DNA of 64,000 nt from positions 1,116,001 to 1,180,000 of the forward strand of contig JAUPFP010000045.1 of assembly GCA_036925085.1 (NCBI GenBank), read 5' to 3'. Made by a program: the position numbers and the translations under genes. The DNA is from Brachycybe producta (lineage: Eukaryota; Arthropoda; Diplopoda; Playtdesmida; Andrognathidae). Positions 32,667 through 44,285 of the stretch are shown one piece after another (within the stretch, counting starts at the first letter, position 1; each line of letters starts with the position of its first letter). Below the pieces are notes generated by a model, which made no database searches, was not told the DNA's origin, and saw only the letters and a program-made list of their open reading frames with translations.

Positions 32667-33019
32667 ACCTGGGATATTATATATATATAATAATGTTACG
32701 GTCAAATTGAAATATCAGTCATTCTGCAAAAACACTAGTTAATTTGAGGTCAGTTTTGATGTAACTTCAATTGTCAATCATGATTAGGCAATTTACAGAT
32801 TGCCTATATCGTTTAGACAATGCCATTCTTTTGCCAAATTTACTTTTCAATTTGTAGAATGAGTGATTTTTTCACTTTGACGTCGGTTGTGTCAAATGGA
32901 TCTCAAGTCTGATTTGTGGAATCGTCATCATTGAGCCCGGTTTAGCGATTTAGGCAGTTTGCAAAAATCCTCAAACGCACCCAAACCTCGAACGCTTTGT
33001 TTTTTTCCGTTGCTTTTAT
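32667..33019. other. Interval without recognised features
   Basis: AT-rich, with several weak inverted motifs (AATTTGTAGAATGA / TCATTCTGCAAAAA). No class can be assigned. Confidence 0.35.
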
Positions 33020-33605
33020 TTAATTTCATAATTTGTTTGTTAGTTTGTCCACTGCCACATTCTGAAATATTTGAAAATATAATTCACACTGCAAGGAATT
33101 TGAACCCATGACCAAGTTAGACCAACATTACCAATGGGCTGAGACCGTAACCACTACACCAACAACACAAGACACGGTTATATCTTGTTTTTTCTTACTT
33201 TTTAGACCTTTTTTTTTTAGAAAAGCGAGTATCACAAAACATGTTTTTGTTTGATTTTCTTGTTTTTCTTTTGTCTTTCAGAAGCAAAATTAAAAGAAAC
33301 TTTAAAGTGTGTTAGAAACTAGAAGGGTAGCTCAATCACTGAAGAGGTATTTTCATGATGTTATTTTTTAAAACAAGAAAATTAAACAAAAAACATGTTT
33401 TTTGTGATAAAAAAAGGTCTAAAAAGTAAGAAAAAAACAAGATGTAATCTGTTCTTGTCTTGTTGGTGTAGTGGTTAGTGTCTCAGCCCATTGGTTAGTG
33501 TTGGTCATGGGTTCCATCCCCGTGCAGTGTGGATTAATTTTCAAATATTTCAGAAGGTGGCATTGGACAAACAAACAAACAAAATTATGAAGTTAAATAA
33601 AAGCG
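33020..33605. repeat. Inverted pair of tRNA-SINE copies interrupting a MITE B
   Basis: A minus-strand SINE (about 33020-33270) and a plus-strand copy (33372-33605) share GTTGGTGTAGTGGTTA (A box), TCATGGGTTC (B box start), CAAATATTTCAGAA and a GTTTGT-rich end. Between and after them lie the two halves of a MITE B (33287-33370 and about 33610-33715). Confidence 0.65.
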
Positions 33606-33715
33606 AGTAATAATAAGCTTATGTCAGTTTGACATACAGTTTAAGCAGATATTTTTTTAAAAAAAACTTTTGTCTAGAAAGTTTATTTTGAAAAATATTA
33701 ACATGAAAAAGTTCA

Positions 33716-34545
33716 GAATAACCAGACTTAGAAAATCAGCTGTTCATAATTTCACATGCTGCAATTGGACCTTTGTCCCTCTGCCACAGGCCTTCTTGAC
33801 TGCTTTCAAAGTAATTATTCAAATTCAAAAATTCAAAAACATTTTCAAGCGTTTTTTAGAATAGCTTGTTTATATATCAGGCCTTCTGCAAATTGTCTAA
33901 ATGTATAGTCAATGTGAAGTTCTACCAGAGAATGTTTTTGTTTTCTTAAAATTAACTGGTGAATTTATAGAATGGCTTATTGACGGTAACATATATCTAA
34001 AAGGGGAAAAAAAATGGAGGAAGAGACACTTTTCAATTTAAGAAGATGACAAAAGTGTTAATTTTCAAAGTTGAAGGCGGAAAAAAAAACTTTGTGAAAG
34101 TTTTTCTTTGGTTTTGAAAATTAATAATATAAAAAAGGGGGGACTGAGGGTGTTGGTTGAGGGGGAAGGGGGTTATCTTTTTTAGACTCGTGTTCGGGAA
34201 ATTCATTTTGACGGATCTTTTCCATATTTTTTGTTGGTCTTGTTTGGCTCCTTTCATGTTACTTTGAAGAACGAACGAACGTTCCGGAGGTTTTTATTAT
34301 TATTATTATTATTTAGGCCTTTCGCAATGATTCTTGGGACGTGGCCAATGATAAATAAATATTTTTTTATGTATGTGTCGAATTTGTTCTGTTGACAAGT
34401 TTAGTAACCGAATATGTCTTTTTAGCTGTGAATCTTTTTTCTTCTTCTGTTTTTTCAAGATATGTCTTCTTCTTCGTCAGTAAACTGCGGCATCATAAGT
34501 GTCATTCACAGTCATATCTACAGATTGTAATATGTCGCAGCCTCC
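33716..34545. other. Interval without recognised features
   Basis: AT-rich; short ATT triplet run near 34300. No exon or element border supported. Confidence 0.35.
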
Positions 34546-34669
34546 CATTTGGTCTAATGTGTTCATTACACGAAATGAGTGTCCATTTCGCGAAATGAAC
34601 ATAAATTGTTCTGATGCAGAACGCGAAACGGACATAACATTTCGTGTAATGGACACATTACACCAAATG
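34546..34669. mobile_element. Short palindromic MITE, about 48-bp arms
   Basis: CATTTGGTCTAATGTGTTCA and TTACACGAAATG at the left pair with CATTTCGTGTAATGGACACA and TTACACCAAATG at the right. The arms are imperfect and the centre is short. Confidence 0.65.
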
Positions 34670-34726
34670 GATGTTACGCTACATATTATACATGTATAGA
34701 GGACATACTTTCCTATTCCTATCTTA

Positions 34727-36450
34727 TACTGGGTACACACGATCAAATTGTGGCTTTAAACCAATCCTGGCTTTACAAAGCCAAAATTGATTGTGTATGT
34801 TGTGGATTTTGTTTATTCAATTTCAAGTCAATTTTTATAGCTCTAAAGGCGCAGTCACACTAGGCTGGTTTACAAGCCGCTGGTTGCTGCTGGTTATTAG
34901 CAGCAACAGCAAGCAGCAGCTGCTTTGGGTTCACACTTGTCCAGTCACTGCTGGTACTAGCAGTGCAAGTCATCCAATCACCATCTTGCAAAAACACAAA
35001 CTCTAACCACAACCAACCCAAGCAGTGGAGTTTCAACTACCACTAGTGCCACTACTAGCAACAAAAAGTTCACACTAGATGGCAGCAGCAGGAAGGGAGT
35101 CACATGACCAGCTGGTAGCTGCTAAAGTTGGACATGACCAAAATCAACAGCCACTGTTCAAATCACTAGAACGCTGGAGAATGCAGCTGCTAGTAGCAGT
35201 TCAGACTATGCTGCTAGAGTGCTACAACCAGCGGCAGGGAATTCAGCCGAGTGTGACTGCGCCATTAGGGTTGATTTATACTTCCTTGCTAAGCAGCAAA
35301 GCTTCAAAAATGACGTCAGAGCTTCAGGTTTTTGCCTTTGACAGAGCATGAAGCTGACTTTGAAATTGTTCAACTTTTTAAAGCTTAGCAACTCAAAGCA
35401 CCAATCATGAAACGGATACACAAATGGGATGAACAAGTCACACCTTTTTTGCTTCCAGAAAGGGGGGAAGGGTTCTATTGTTTTGTATATCTGTTTTATA
35501 GGGTATAAAGGTTAGAAAATAACATAAACCTTGCAAGACCACATGTTTGTATGAATGAACAAGCTAAGCTTTGTGGAACTAATTTTTAGGAGCTTCAAAG
35601 CTTGCGAATCTTAGCAAAGTTTGGAGTATAAATCTACCCTTATGACCTATAGACGTTTAGGTCTCTCATGTCCAAGGGCACACACGACAGTCTCTGTTAC
35701 AAGTGCAATGGTAAGGTAATATACACTGGGCTACCGAGGGGCAAATGTCAGACTTAAGTTATGAACTCATATGAGTTATAAAGACACTTTGGTTCACTTT
35801 AGATTCATTACTGATGCTTTTGTTGCCTAATTCTGTGTCGCCATTAGTGTAACCATCTGTATTAATAGTAGTTTTAGGCCAGGTGCAAATTAGGAAACAA
35901 CGAGCAGCCAGCAAAATAAAATAAAATCATGATCACGTGACAAGAAAGTGGTTGCGAGCACACAATGGTTGCTTGTTCCCTGTGCTCACTATTCTGAACA
36001 GGGGAGACAACAGCATGGTTCAGCTACAGGCAATTAGAAAACGGGATGAACAGAAGTTGGCTCCGCCCTTTTTATGACGACTGGCAACTTCTAATTGGTT
36101 GGTTATTTAGTTTGACGTCACTTGCCTCAGCCCTTTTCAACGTCGAACCATACAACAAACCAATTAGAACTTGCCGTTCGTCATAAAAAGGGTGGAGCCA
36201 ACTTCTGTTCATTCCGTTTTCTAATTGCCTGTGGTTCAGCTATGGTTGAATGCAACCATTTTTGGTTTACAAGATTGAAGCGGTGGCACTAATGTAGTGG
36301 CTCCAGCAACAGTCAACAGTCTCCAGAGACTGAGACTGTTGCTGGTTCTATGCTGGCTCATTTGGTAAACAAGGCTCTGCCAGATGGTACCATCACTGAA
36401 GAAAACTTGTTTGAATGGCAGAGGTCAGAATAGGATCGTGTGTATCCGTC
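34727..36450. mobile_element. Nested stack of inverted-repeat elements
   Basis: The outer ends GGGTACACACGATCAAA and GGATCGTGTGTATCC are inverted. Inside lie an element with GGCGCAGTCACACT ends (34847-35264), directly followed by one with AGGGTTGATTTATACTTC / GGAGTATAAATCTACCCT ends (35267-35641), and a GC-box/CRE MITE (36026-36232). The outer pair is short and therefore the least certain. Confidence 0.5.
36026..36232. mobile_element. GC-box/CRE MITE, long form, perfect 9-bp duplication
   Basis: ACAGGCAATTAGAAAACGGG to CCGTTTTCTAATTGCCTGT, 207 bp. Exact flanking repeats GGTTCAGCT at 36017-36025 and 36233-36241 fix the borders and the 9-bp target size. Confidence 0.9.
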
Positions 36451-36686
36451 CTTAAAATTTCGTGTGATGATGAAAAATGTGTATGTAACTTAACATTATA
36501 TAAGGTGTCCAATAAGGAATACGGGAAGGATATTTTCGGGCATCTTTAGCACATTTGCAACATTTCCGATCAATAGAAATACTCATCAGCGATGCTTTGA
36601 TTCGTAAAAATTGTTGCCTCGAATCAAATTCTTTCGTCATTCACATCAACTTGAGAAGAGATTTCAAGTGGAAACTTTTTATTTTC

Positions 36687-36717
<31 letters not shown>

Positions 36718-37162
36718 TGAAAGAGACAGAAAGATGTTCAATAACTTTTTTGTTGTTGTTTGCAAGTTAACATTTCACAAAGCAGTAGAATTGCTATAAC
36801 AGTTTGTACTGCGAGTAGAAGGAGGTTTGGTGTCATTTAATGTATATTTTTGACTCATTTTGATGTTCTCTTCTTATTGCTGTGTTTATAGTCGATATTT
36901 TGTTCTTTACCACTTGTACTCTTGATAATGTGTACAAAATTTAATATAAATTCAAGATGACATTATTGTCAAAACATGTCTTAATTGTTATGACATGTTG
37001 TGGCAGTTGGTGATGTTTTCATGTAACTGATATAAGCAATTATTATTGCCTTACAATGGCAACATTAAAAAGAAAAACATTTAGAAACTTAGAAGAAAAT
37101 CACTGAATCAGTTAAGTTGTTTTATGGGTTATTTCTGCGTTTCAGAATAAAAAAAGGATCAC
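36451..37162. other. Interval without recognised features
   Basis: AT-rich with a GA run at 36690-36716. No gene supported. Confidence 0.35.
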
Positions 37163-37395
37163 TAAGGAGAAATTGAAAGTGTTAGAAACTAGAAAGGGTA
37201 ACTGGATCACTAGTATTTTTCATGTTTGTTATATTTCAAAATAAACTTTTTATAGACTTTTAAAATCAAAGAAAATACATTATCTGCTTAAATTTCAGTT
37301 ATCTTCAAACTCACACAAAAAGTTTATTTTAAAATCTGATAATAAATATGAAATTACATATCGGGGTTATAAAACACTTTTAGTTTTTCACTTTT
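37163..37395. mobile_element. MITE B copy, diverged
   Basis: Left AAAGTGTTAGAAACTAGAAAG and TTTCAAAATAAACTTTTTAT; right AAAAAGTTTATTTTAAAAT and AAAACACTTTTAGTTTT. Confidence 0.65.
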
Positions 37396-37525
37396 CAGTT
37401 GAACAAAAAAAAAACACGCTTAACAAAATTCAAAAACTTAATTTGGTCATTTTCAAACTGATATAAGAAGTTGCATCAAAAGGGAAACCGTTTCAACACT
37501 TTCAAGTATCCTTAGTTTTGACTCG

Positions 37526-37954
37526 AAAGCCTCTTTTTCACGGCGATAGTTCTCTCATGAGAGTAACTGTCATGAAAGTTGTGATAGTTCACTCTCACGA
37601 TAGCAACTGTCTACACGTCTTGAAGTAACGTGATAGTTGTCTGTCACATGACAGTGTGACGTCTACTTCACTAGATATCACTGAGTCAACAACAGTGTTG
37701 CCTCTTTCTCTCTCCCTCCAGAAGCCAAATTTCCCTACAAAGTGGATATTTCCCTATAAGCGGTCACTCAACAACTATTACTATCGCGACAGTACTATCA
37801 AACTATCTAGTCAAACGTGATAGTGCTATCGCGACAGTGCGATAGTGACTGATCATGTGGTCTGGCACGATGATAGTTCTCGCGATAGTTGCTGCTCTCA
37901 TGACAGTAACTATCGTGATAAACTGATAACTATCATTGTGAAAACGGGGCTTTA
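37526..37954. mobile_element. GATAGT-rich inverted-repeat element
   Basis: The ends AAGCCTCTTTTTCACGGCGA and the inverted TTGTGAAAACGGGGCTTT pair. The interior is a dense set of GATAGT/ACTATC and CATGACAG/CTGTCATG motifs in both senses. Confidence 0.6.
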
Positions 37955-38598
37955 AAGTGACAAAGCAATCTTGTGATGTTTTCACGTGTAATTTAACTTA
38001 TAAAGTATCACTTGCTTCTTTCTCCATTTGATTCTGCTGGTGTTCATAATATTATTATTATTATTTTTGATGACATCTGTTAATAGTTTTTCGATTTCAA
38101 TTCTAATCCAAGTTATGCTTTGTATAATAAGCAATTACACAGACACACAATTCAAATTGTGTTAGTGGTTGGATAAAAAGGGGGAAGAAGATGAAGTAGT
38201 ACTACAAGTTTCAATTGGTACTTGTGTGGTGGGTGATGGTAACATTGAAATTTATGATCTCGATTCTGGTATAAACGCAATAATGATGATGATGATCTTT
38301 TTTTTTTCCATACACCACCACCACCACCACATGTGTATTAATGATCGATCATCACTTTATATCTCATCATAAAGAAGCAATAACTTTCAAGTTTTAATAA
38401 TTGTGATTGAGATTAAGTCTGATGATGATGATGTGGTCGTAAATGAAACAAAACAGTTTTAGCCAATAGTCGTCAATGTTCTCTGATGGTTATTGGTCAA
38501 TAATGGTTACTGGCAGTAAGTGTCAGATGTAAACATACTATAAGAACAATCCAACGTCTAATGGGTTGTTTTCTTAAGAAGATATTCTACTTGTTTTT
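37955..38598. other. Interval without recognised features
   Basis: ATG and CAC triplet runs at 38282-38330 explain the short open frame there. No gene supported. Confidence 0.35.
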
Positions 38599-39410
38599 TA
38601 AGGCCCTTGTTTCCACTTGACAAAAATGAGGATGAAAAACAAAATGTATTTTAAACTTGAAAAAAAGCGCACAACTAAGCGCCTCAAGAGTAGGTTCAAT
38701 GTAAGGTTGAATAATTTCAACTAGCTGAATATGTTTTCAACTTGTGAAGAAGATTTTGGTCGCCATTTTGATAGATTTTTTTTTAGTTTTATAGTAAGTT
38801 TCTATTTTAGAATTTAGATTCAATTATTAATCATTTCGGGTAATGTAATGAATTTTAATTAGATGTAAGGTCTAACTATAATAGCTTTACCTCAAAATAA
38901 CATTTTAATTTAAATATTGATGAGAAACAGCAGTTTGTGATTTAATAAAATGGTAGGGCGATAGGGGTTTTCTCACTTCAGTTGACCTAATATAATAAAG
39001 CGAACCATTATAATGAATAGGGAGCCACGTTTGTGCTATCATGTCGAATTCTCTTTTTTTCGTCTTTGTTTCGTCTTCCTCTTCTTCATCAGTTGAAAAT
39101 TTGAAATAGTCATGTGATTATTCAAGCCGTTTTTATTGGCTGTTGGCTGAAATGGTTGCTTGAAAATAGAACCAAGTTCTATTTGAAAATTCTGTTGCTT
39201 TCGATCTGTGAGCAACAATTCGTGTTTGTTGCTGTTATGACAGATGTTTCAACTTTCATGAAACAATAGGGCAACACAGCTATGTTGCTCTTAAGTTGCT
39301 GATTTGTTGCTACGTGTAGCTTCGGCTCATTTGACCAGATTGACATTTTTCACCGGATTAAATTTTCACAGTTTTAAAAACTTTCGTCCAGTGGAAACAG
39401 GGTCTTAAGG
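38599..39410. mobile_element. 812-bp inverted-repeat element
   Basis: Left TTAAGGCCCTTGTTTCCACT and right (inverted) TTAAGACCCTGTTTCCACTG. The ends resemble the shorter element at 20138-20325. No transposase frame seen. Confidence 0.6.
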
Positions 39411-41556
39411 AGTGCAATTTCGTTTCCTTGGTTGTTAGGTGTTTGTTTTTTAGTCCAGCTGCGATTCGTCTTATGTCGTTTTTATTTCTTCTCATTTTGA
39501 GCTTTCAACACAATTTTTTTTTTCTTTTAGTTTTTTTTTTCTGTTATGGTGTTTGGTGACAAAACTTTACATGACATGAATGTCTATCACAACAGTGGTG
39601 TTTTTATCTAAAAAGGAAGAGAGAGGAACCCCAATTCCTTACTCTTGTCCCTTCTTTTTTGGAATTCTTCTTCTCCACCTCCTGATTTATCCAGGCTAAT
39701 ATTCAGTTAAGGCTGCGGCTTGCTTTTACTGTCAAAAGTCTTAAGGAATATGGTTTTGCTTGGGATTTTTTTTTTGCTTTCTGGATCTTATTTCAATTTA
39801 TAATTCAGTTTGTTTTAATGTCTTCTCTGTTAGTATGTGCCTATAAATTGTTCAGGTGGTCTATTAATAATTGTGTACTAAGATAGTCCCCCCGCCCCCC
39901 CCCCCTTATTTTTCTTTATAAAATATCTCCATTGTTTTTGTGATATTTACGTGACTAGAATTAATTACACTTGATGTGCTAATTTTATATTTAAAAAAAA
40001 TAAAGATTCAAGAAGTGAACTTGTAAAAAAAAAAAAAAAAAATTAAGCAAAGATCAATCAACTATGATGATGGAGAATATTTTTCCTCTCTTTTATTGAG
40101 AAAACACCATTGAAAAAGGGAGCTGGGTGGATTGAGTGAGGTGAGGGTTGTGAACTTGTGAGAGAGGGTATATGGGACAGGTGATGAGAAAGGCGCCTAT
40201 GCCTCCCTTCTTCTGATTTGTCTGAAATGGGGAGAAACTTCTAAGGTTACACCTTACTTCCATAATAAACAAAAGTCAAGAAGACCAAAAAAACAAGTAC
40301 AAAATGGTTGTATATGTAATTGACGACAGCTTACGTCATAATCAACCTATAGAAAAAAACCTCAAACGCCAACTTTGTGTTAACTTGACTTTTACTTTTG
40401 AATGAGGGCATTTCTCAAAAAAAAAAAAAGATTGTTGCCTTGAAAACTTCACTGGGAACGTATAACATCAAAGTTTGCGGATGACGTGCAATGCAATTTG
40501 AAGTTGCATTGTCATAAGCCTCATTGTCATATAGCCTCAAACTAGCCCACTTTGCATTAGTGTGACAGTAATGTTCAAATCCGGGTTTTGTTCATCCACT
40601 CATCAGAAACGAAGACGTTGTTGTCTTGAAACCTTTATTGGGAACATATTGCGTCCAATGTAGGCTATTGGCGCTTCTATGTGTCACGTGACTTACATTG
40701 TCATCGACTCATCATACAATTATTAAAAAAAACCCTGTAACTATAGCTCGCTTTGAGTTCGAAACGGGGCTTTGCTTGCCGGAAATGTAGACCATTGTTG
40801 TCTTGTAAATTTCGTTAAGGACGCATTTCAGAAAAAAGTTGACTCTTGACGTTGGGCCTGGTACATGTGTGTACATTTGAAATACAACATTTAGCCAATG
40901 CGTTTACAACACGGATGTGATTGATTTGCAGCGATTCTTAATTATAAAGACATCTTTCTGAGTGCCGGACATTTACCGGTTCGTAAACTTGATTTGTTAT
41001 GAGAAGGTAGTTGGTGCAAGACTTGTATGTTGCATTTTTTGTTGTTGTTAACAATGCAAAGGGAAGAAGTAATGCTTTAGCTATGTCTCTGATCATCTGA
41101 TGTTATAATCAGGTTGTAGCTCGTTATTTGTTTGATCACTTGATTTGTAGATTGAAACACGTCCTTCTATTGACTATTTTTTTCCACTCGAAGTTTTGTG
41201 TTTTTTTTTGTTGTACTATTTTAATCTTTTAAAACAAATGTTGATGGGTTCTCTCTCTTTTGATGTCGGCATTTATTTTTTTTTTTACAGTTTGGTTGTT
41301 TGTTGTGTTCGTGCTTAGACTAAAATTATGATCCTGAATATTTAATGGAGGTCAAAATGTGTAACACATAATAAAATCTTTATGGTGGATGTTGTTCTTG
41401 TTGTATCTCTAGAGATGTGTGTGTGTCTGGAAAATTGAATTTTATTTTCTCATGTTCTTCACTCACTTTTTATTCAGGGGAATTTCAGCCTAACTTAAAA
41501 GTACAGTAACAACTTTATATATTTGTGTATGAAGTTGACACAAGCATATAAAGGAC
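39411..41556. other. Interval without recognised features
   Basis: AT-rich with homopolymer runs (C run at 39890-39905, A run at 40026-40042). Two weakly similar stretches (about 40430 and 40615, TTGTTG/CCTTGAAAACTTC-like) hint at an old repeat. No exon supported. Confidence 0.35.
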
Positions 41557-41767
41557 ACAGGTAATTAGAAAACGGGATGAACAAAAATTGGCTCCGCCCT
41601 TTTTATGACGACCAGCAACTTCTAATTGGTTGGTTATGTAGTCTGCAGAACGTCACATGCTCCGCCCTTTTCAACGTCCAACCACATAACAAACCAATTA
41701 GAAGTTGTCATTCGTCATAAAAAGGGGCGAAGCCAACAGCTGTTCATCCCGTTTTCTAATTGCCTGT
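41557..41767. mobile_element. GC-box/CRE MITE, long form
   Basis: ACAGGTAATTAGAAAACGGG to CCCGTTTTCTAATTGCCTGT. The flanks match poorly (ATAAAGGAC, TGTAAAGAC). The next MITE starts only a few bases further. Confidence 0.75.
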
Positions 41768-41774
41768 TGTAAAG

Positions 41775-41942
41775 ACAGGGAGATAGTCGTTTGCCCCGCC
41801 CTTTTATGAGCGTCAGACCAAATATCAACCAATTGGAAATTCTAAAAGGCGTGACGTCAGACCACATAAACTAATTATAACTTGCCAGTCCTCATAAAAG
41901 GGGCTGGGCAAACGACTGTATCTTACTGTCTTTACTTGCCTG
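41775..41942. mobile_element. GC-box/CRE MITE, short form
   Basis: ACAGGGAGATAGTCGTTTGC, CCCGCCCTTTTATGAGCGTC, GTGACGTCA, a right side GGGCTGGGCAAACGACTGTA and the end TTACTTGCCTGT. Related copies at 43108-43306 and 62921-63101. Confidence 0.75.
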
Positions 41943-42158
41943 TGAAGTTGACAGGCAGTTCTGCCTCACCACTAGATCATCAATTTCTAATTGAAAAAAG
42001 AAAATTTGAAATCGTGATTTATCACATTTTGACCCCCCCCCCCCCCTTTTTTTTTTTTTTTTTGCATGTTTTGCAATGACTGACTATAATTAGAATACAT
42101 CATAAAAGTACATTTTTGGTTCATTATTAATTTATTAAATTATTATTATTATATTCCT

Positions 42159-42653
42159 ACTAGTGGGGTAACCGGTCATAAATGACGGGAGCAAAATTCA
42201 CAGGCAATTGTGCCCAGCATTAGAATTTCTTTTCCTCCGCCCTTTTATGACATCAGACCAAGTAACAAACCAATTAGAAATTGAACACGTACATAAAAGG
42301 GCGGAGCAAAAGAAATTCTAATGCTGGGCACAATTGCCCGTGATAAACTGTAGTTTAATTTTGCTACTATTATCCCCTCCCCTTTTTTATATTTGAAAGA
42401 GAAAATGAGTTTTTCATTTTCTCTGGTGTGCGCATGCGCGTCGTTTGTTCTTTTTTTTTACTCCTTTCATTTCAGTTTCTTTCTCCCCCTTTTCCCCTCC
42501 ACGTTTCTCTATCTCCCCCCTAATACACTTTCCAACCTTTTTCCCTCTCCAATTTAATATGGAGAAAAACAGCGGTTCATTTATTCAAATTTATATAAAT
42601 TCCGACGTGGTTTTTGTACAGCGTTAGATCACAGACAATAGGACACACAGAAA
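42159..42653 (+). mobile_element. Composite element with microsatellite tail, copy 3
   Basis: ACTAGTGGGGTAACCGGTCA, the integral MITE (42200-42341), TAGTTTAATTTTGCTACTA, GTGCGCATGCGCGTCGTTTG, CT tract, GCGGTTCATTTATTC. The partner repeat at 62921-63683 lacks it, which shows the empty site. Confidence 0.8.
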
Positions 42654-43107
42654 ACTAAAAATATAATAAAAAATTTTAATTGTTAAGAAACTCATTCATT
42701 GCCTTTCTACTGAATCTTACCACTGAAGAGAAAGAGAGAATACGACAAAATTCTTCGCTAGAACCGTAATCGTTGTACAATTTGAATGTGCCGTAACCAC
42801 TAACTGAACCGCCTTATATATAGAGGTCTAGTTAAAAGTCAAATGTCATTTTAGACACTCAAAAATTACTATTCACAAATTTAAGTTCGTGCACGCAATG
42901 TCATGCAACGACATTCATTGATTGTAAAACAATTAATTGTTAATGTCATGCAGGGACATTCATTGATTGTAAAACAATTAATTGTTACTCTATTATGCTC
43001 GAATTAAATTTTATTATCAGCCTTAATATAAACATTCACTTTTCAAACCTGAACCACACAATAAAGAGAAATATTTCTCTTCATTCGGTGCCTGTACACA
43101 CACACAC

Positions 43108-43306
43108 ACAGGCAAGTAAAGACAGTAAGATACAGTCGTTTGCCCCGCCTCTTTTATGAGGACCGGCGACTTCTTCTAATTGGTTTGTTATGTGGTCTGA
43201 CGTCACATGCCCCGCCCTTTTCAATTTCCAACTGGTTGATATTTGGTCTGATGCTCATAAAAGGGCGGAGCAAACGACTGTATTCTGCTGAAGCACACTT
43301 GCCTGT
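43108..43306. mobile_element. GC-box/CRE MITE, short form
   Basis: ACAGGCAAGTAAAGACAGTA, GTTTGCCCCGCC, TGACGTCACATG, GGGCGGAGCAAACGACTGTA, end ACTTGCCTGT. A CA run abuts its left end, as a CA/TG run abuts the copy at 62921-63101. Confidence 0.75.
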
Positions 43307-43679
43307 CATTTTACTTCCATTGGCAACCATTTGCGAAGTTAACTGTGGTGGAGCATGAGCCAGCACGCTTGTCACTCTAATGTCTAATGTAATTTTCTAA
43401 AAGCGAACCTCCACCTCCAACCCATGCCATCGTCCGAAATGGAATAGGTTAAGATGGAAAAGGAAAGCTTAATCCGTTGTTGGCTACTGTGTGGGGTCTC
43501 CTGTCTATATTGTAGTTTCTCATTTCCTAAAGGCCTGGTTCCATTTGGTTTACTAGTCACTAAAAAATAGTCATGAATGATCAGTGTTGTGTCTAGATCA
43601 GATGTGGTGGTGTGCTAGGTGTTCTGTCAGAATGGAAGTTACAAAACACAGATTATAGTCTGCTAAGTTCTGATATAAC

Positions 43680-43885
43680 ACAGGCATTTAGAAATCGGGA
43701 AGAACACAAGTTGGCTCCGCCCTTTTTATGACGACTGTCAACTTCTAATTGGTTTGTTGTGTTGTTCGACGTTGAAAAGGGTGGAGCATGTGACGTCAGA
43801 CTACATAACCAACAAATTAGAAGTTGCCGGTCGTCATAAAAAGGGCGGAGCCAACTTGTGTTCTTCCCGATTTCTAAATGCCTGC
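43680..43885. mobile_element. GC-box/CRE MITE, long form, nested
   Basis: ACAGGCATTTAGAAATCGGG to TCCCGATTTCTAAATGCCTG. Flanks share ATATAAC, an eroded duplication. It carries TGACGTCA, CTCCGCCC and CCAAT-like motifs. Confidence 0.75.
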
Positions 43886-43984
43886 ATATAACCGGCACTG
43901 TTTTCTAATATGAGGCGAACGGAGTGTGAAACTGTCCCGTTACTTGGGCAAGGCTATACTTGTGTCTGTGCAAGCACAGTAGAC

Positions 43985-44023
43985 ACCATTTTAAGGTAGG
44001 TGGTTCACCTACCTTAAAATGGT
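43985..44023. repeat. Perfect hairpin, 18-bp arms, 3-bp loop
   Basis: ACCATTTTAAGGTAGGTG, GTT, then its exact reverse complement. Confidence 0.85.
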
Positions 44024-44285
44024 CTTAACACGTTATCTACTGGTCCGCCATTGAGAAAAGTGTGACAAACACTGACTTATAGGCTCATAGTAACTCAAAA
44101 GTCGGAAGAAGGTCTCTCCAAGAATTTTAAGTCATCAAACGGTCACATTTCCTAGTCGTAAAATGGTGACAAGATAGTGACAGATTTGATTTGAATAAAA
44201 TCTAGTCATGTCATGACTAGTTTTTTTTTTGCATTGACTAGTAACCAAGTGGTATCAGGGAGGTAGTTTCTCAAACGTACAAGTC

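Larger units (their letters stand above)
42000..43306 (+). repeat. Dispersed repeat, left copy, carrying an insertion
   Basis: Inverted and nearly continuous partner of 62921-63683. Shared blocks include TGATTTATCACA, TTATTAATTTATTAAATTAT, AAGAAACTCATTCATTGCC, TTAGTGGTTACGGCACATTC (in inverse), an AATTAATTGTT-containing doublet, a CA run and a short-form MITE. In this copy, 42159-42653 interrupts the match. Confidence 0.8.
43531..44262. mobile_element. Inverted-repeat element with nested MITE
   Basis: Left CCTGGTTCCATTTGGTTTAC then TAGTCACT; right (inverted) CCTGATACCACTTGGTTACT then AGTCAATG. Inside it lie a GC-box/CRE MITE (43680-43885) and an 18-bp perfect hairpin (43985-44023). Confidence 0.6.

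Noticed and set aside
35079..35351. 90-codon frame (MAAAGRESHDQLV)
   Set aside because: It spans two different inverted-repeat elements (34847-35264 and 35267-35641), so it has no gene-like origin.
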